Shown here: piece after piece, positions 63,406 through 64,000 of the stretch
How positions within the stretch are numbered: the first letter of the stretch is position 1
Layout: the number at the start of each line of letters is the position of its first letter
Source: Planctomycetota bacterium
Lineage (GTDB): Bacteria > Planctomycetota > UBA1135
DNA length: 64,000 nt
NCBI GenBank assembly: GCA_021776795.1
Contig: JAJFFC010000012.1
Span: forward strand, 362,724-426,723
Direction: 5' to 3'
Made by a program: the position numbers and the translations under genes
The notes under the pieces: generated by a model
Databases searched by the model: none
The model's input: only the letters and a program-made list of their open reading frames with translations
What the model was told of the DNA's origin: nothing

Positions 63406-63494
63406 GTGAATTTCTCAAAAGAGAATGGTGTGTTTTCTTGTTTCGGCCTAGAAGACCCTAAATCTTGAGCCCACAGCCCGGTAAACTGCCTCCT

Positions 63495-64000
63495 ATGACG
63501 CCAGAAAAGCGCCTGATCGATTACGCCGCAAGCAGCGGCTGAGCGGCAAAGCTCCCTCAGGGCCAGCTCGCGCAAGTTTTGCGTGTGGTTGCGCCTGCGG
63601 CGACTTCGCCTGACCTTCTCGCCGGACCCGCTGGGTTCGACGATGTGGGGGCAGTGCGGCTCGGCAATGGCATGGTGGGGCTTCACACCGTGGACTTTTT
63701 CCCGCCTGTGGTCAACGATGCTGCCGCTTACGGCGCCATCGCTGCGGCCAACTCCCTGTCCGATATTTATGCTGCCGGCGGTACCGCCAAGGTGGTGCTC
63801 AACCTGGCTGGCTTCCCCGAAGAATGGGGCGACGACATCTTGCAGCCCTTATTCGCCGCCGCGGTGGAGAAAGTGCAAGAAGCGGGCGCCTTGTGGGTCG
63901 GCGGCCATTCGGTGCGTTCCGCTGAGCCTTTGTTTGGCTTTGCGATTTACGGGGAAGTTGCCGAAGACGAGTTGGTCACCAATAGTGCTGCACGACCAGG
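63495..64000 (+). CDS. selD: Selenide, water dikinase SelD, itself a selenoprotein (3' truncated by window edge)
   Basis: Makes selenophosphate, the Se donor for SelA. Frame from ATG 63495 reads through TGA at 63540-63542 (codon 16) in the catalytic loop, giving SGUAAKLPQGQLAQVL, the place where other SelD proteins have Cys or Sec followed by the essential Lys (here Lys19). Downstream sequence is typical: DDVGAVRLGNGMVGLHTVDFFPPVV, AANSLSDIYAAGG and GGHSVRSAEPLFGF. Only the first 168 codons are in the window. Many SelD genes are known to use Sec here. A SECIS-like hairpin follows the UGA. Without recoding, no credible start exists for the downstream SelD sequence. Confidence 0.93.
63540..63542 (+). 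other. Selenocysteine codon (UGA) in selD
   Basis: TGA at codon 16 of selD, aligned with the catalytic Cys/Sec position directly before AAK with the conserved Lys. The frame is open on both sides. Confidence 0.92.
63569..63585 (+). promoter_or_regulatory. SECIS-like hairpin in selD
   Basis: CGCGCAA (63569-63575) and TTGCGTG (63579-63585) form a seven-base-pair stem, one pair being G-U, around GTT. The loop G lies 34 bases after the UGA, within the bacterial SECIS range, and is followed by U, as required for SelB recognition. Less striking than the hairpin in the thioredoxin-like gene. Confidence 0.55.

Noticed and set aside
1-64000. CRISPR arrays, insertion sequences, prophage, tRNA or rRNA genes
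   Set aside because: No spaced direct repeats, transposase or integrase genes, phage genes, or tRNA cloverleaf with CCA-type end were found by eye.

Overview
This 64 kb window is gene-dense bacterial chromosome with no mobile element, CRISPR array, rRNA or tRNA that I could find. GC is roughly 60 percent where I counted it. Tat-exported Gfo/Idh/MocA dehydrogenases, DUF819, CstA, SH3 and VWA proteins, an ECF sigma gene next to a VWA-type anti-sigma fusion, and large Gly-tract beta-propeller lipoproteins together suggest a Planctomycetota-like organism. That placement is an inference from gene content, not a phylogeny. The cell makes peptidoglycan (murG, murC, murB, a SpoIID/LytB protein), probably menaquinone (ubiE, ubiX-like, ubiA) and selenocysteine (selA, selD).

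Layout. 0-2.9 kb: the end of a murG-murC-murB run. 2.9-7.9 kb: a secreted Asp-box propeller, thrS without a TGS domain and with a tRNA-Thr-like leader hairpin, and an orphan. 8-13 kb: Gfo/Idh/MocA, SDR, a DUF6941-like protein, DUF819 and a beta-lactamase-fold hydrolase. 13.1-15.7 kb: a DUF3604/PHP protein with visibly lower GC and different codon use. 15.6-19.4 kb (minus strand): a glycosyltransferase-asnB-HAD operon. 19.6-24.2 kb: adenosine deaminase, then an ECF sigma factor and its putative anti-sigma/VWA fusion partner. 24.3-30.9 kb: secreted proteins (a protein with an altered HExxH motif, PhoD, an SH3 protein), cstA, and a thioredoxin-fold selenoprotein whose reading frame is split by an in-frame UGA. 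30.9-34.3 kb (minus): ruvB-spoIID-like-tgt. 34.5-37.7 kb: a very large lipoprotein with strong codon bias and a clear terminator.

37.8-43.6 kb: the tightly coupled run ubiE-CPBP-ubiX-ubiA-holA-mutL. 44.5-48 kb: an M16 peptidase pair and miaA. 49-51.3 kb: tandem SPFH proteins. 51.3-58.1 kb (minus): recJ-yqaA-polA-antiporter. 58.1-64 kb: selA, a secreted alpha/beta hydrolase, a hybrid histidine kinase and the start of selD, which itself carries an in-frame UGA.

The most interesting result is that two selenoproteins, each split by UGA, sit beside the machinery that makes selenocysteine. One is SelD. The other is an exported lipocalin-like plus TlpA-like protein with the redox motif W-U-P-P-C, followed by a perfect hairpin with a GGUC loop at bacterial-SECIS distance. 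Conventional gene calling would report it as two unrelated fragments and would miss the start of selD. No stretch longer than 300 bases lacks a gene; the longest gaps (34308-34504, 19428-19571) hold only weak regulatory candidates.
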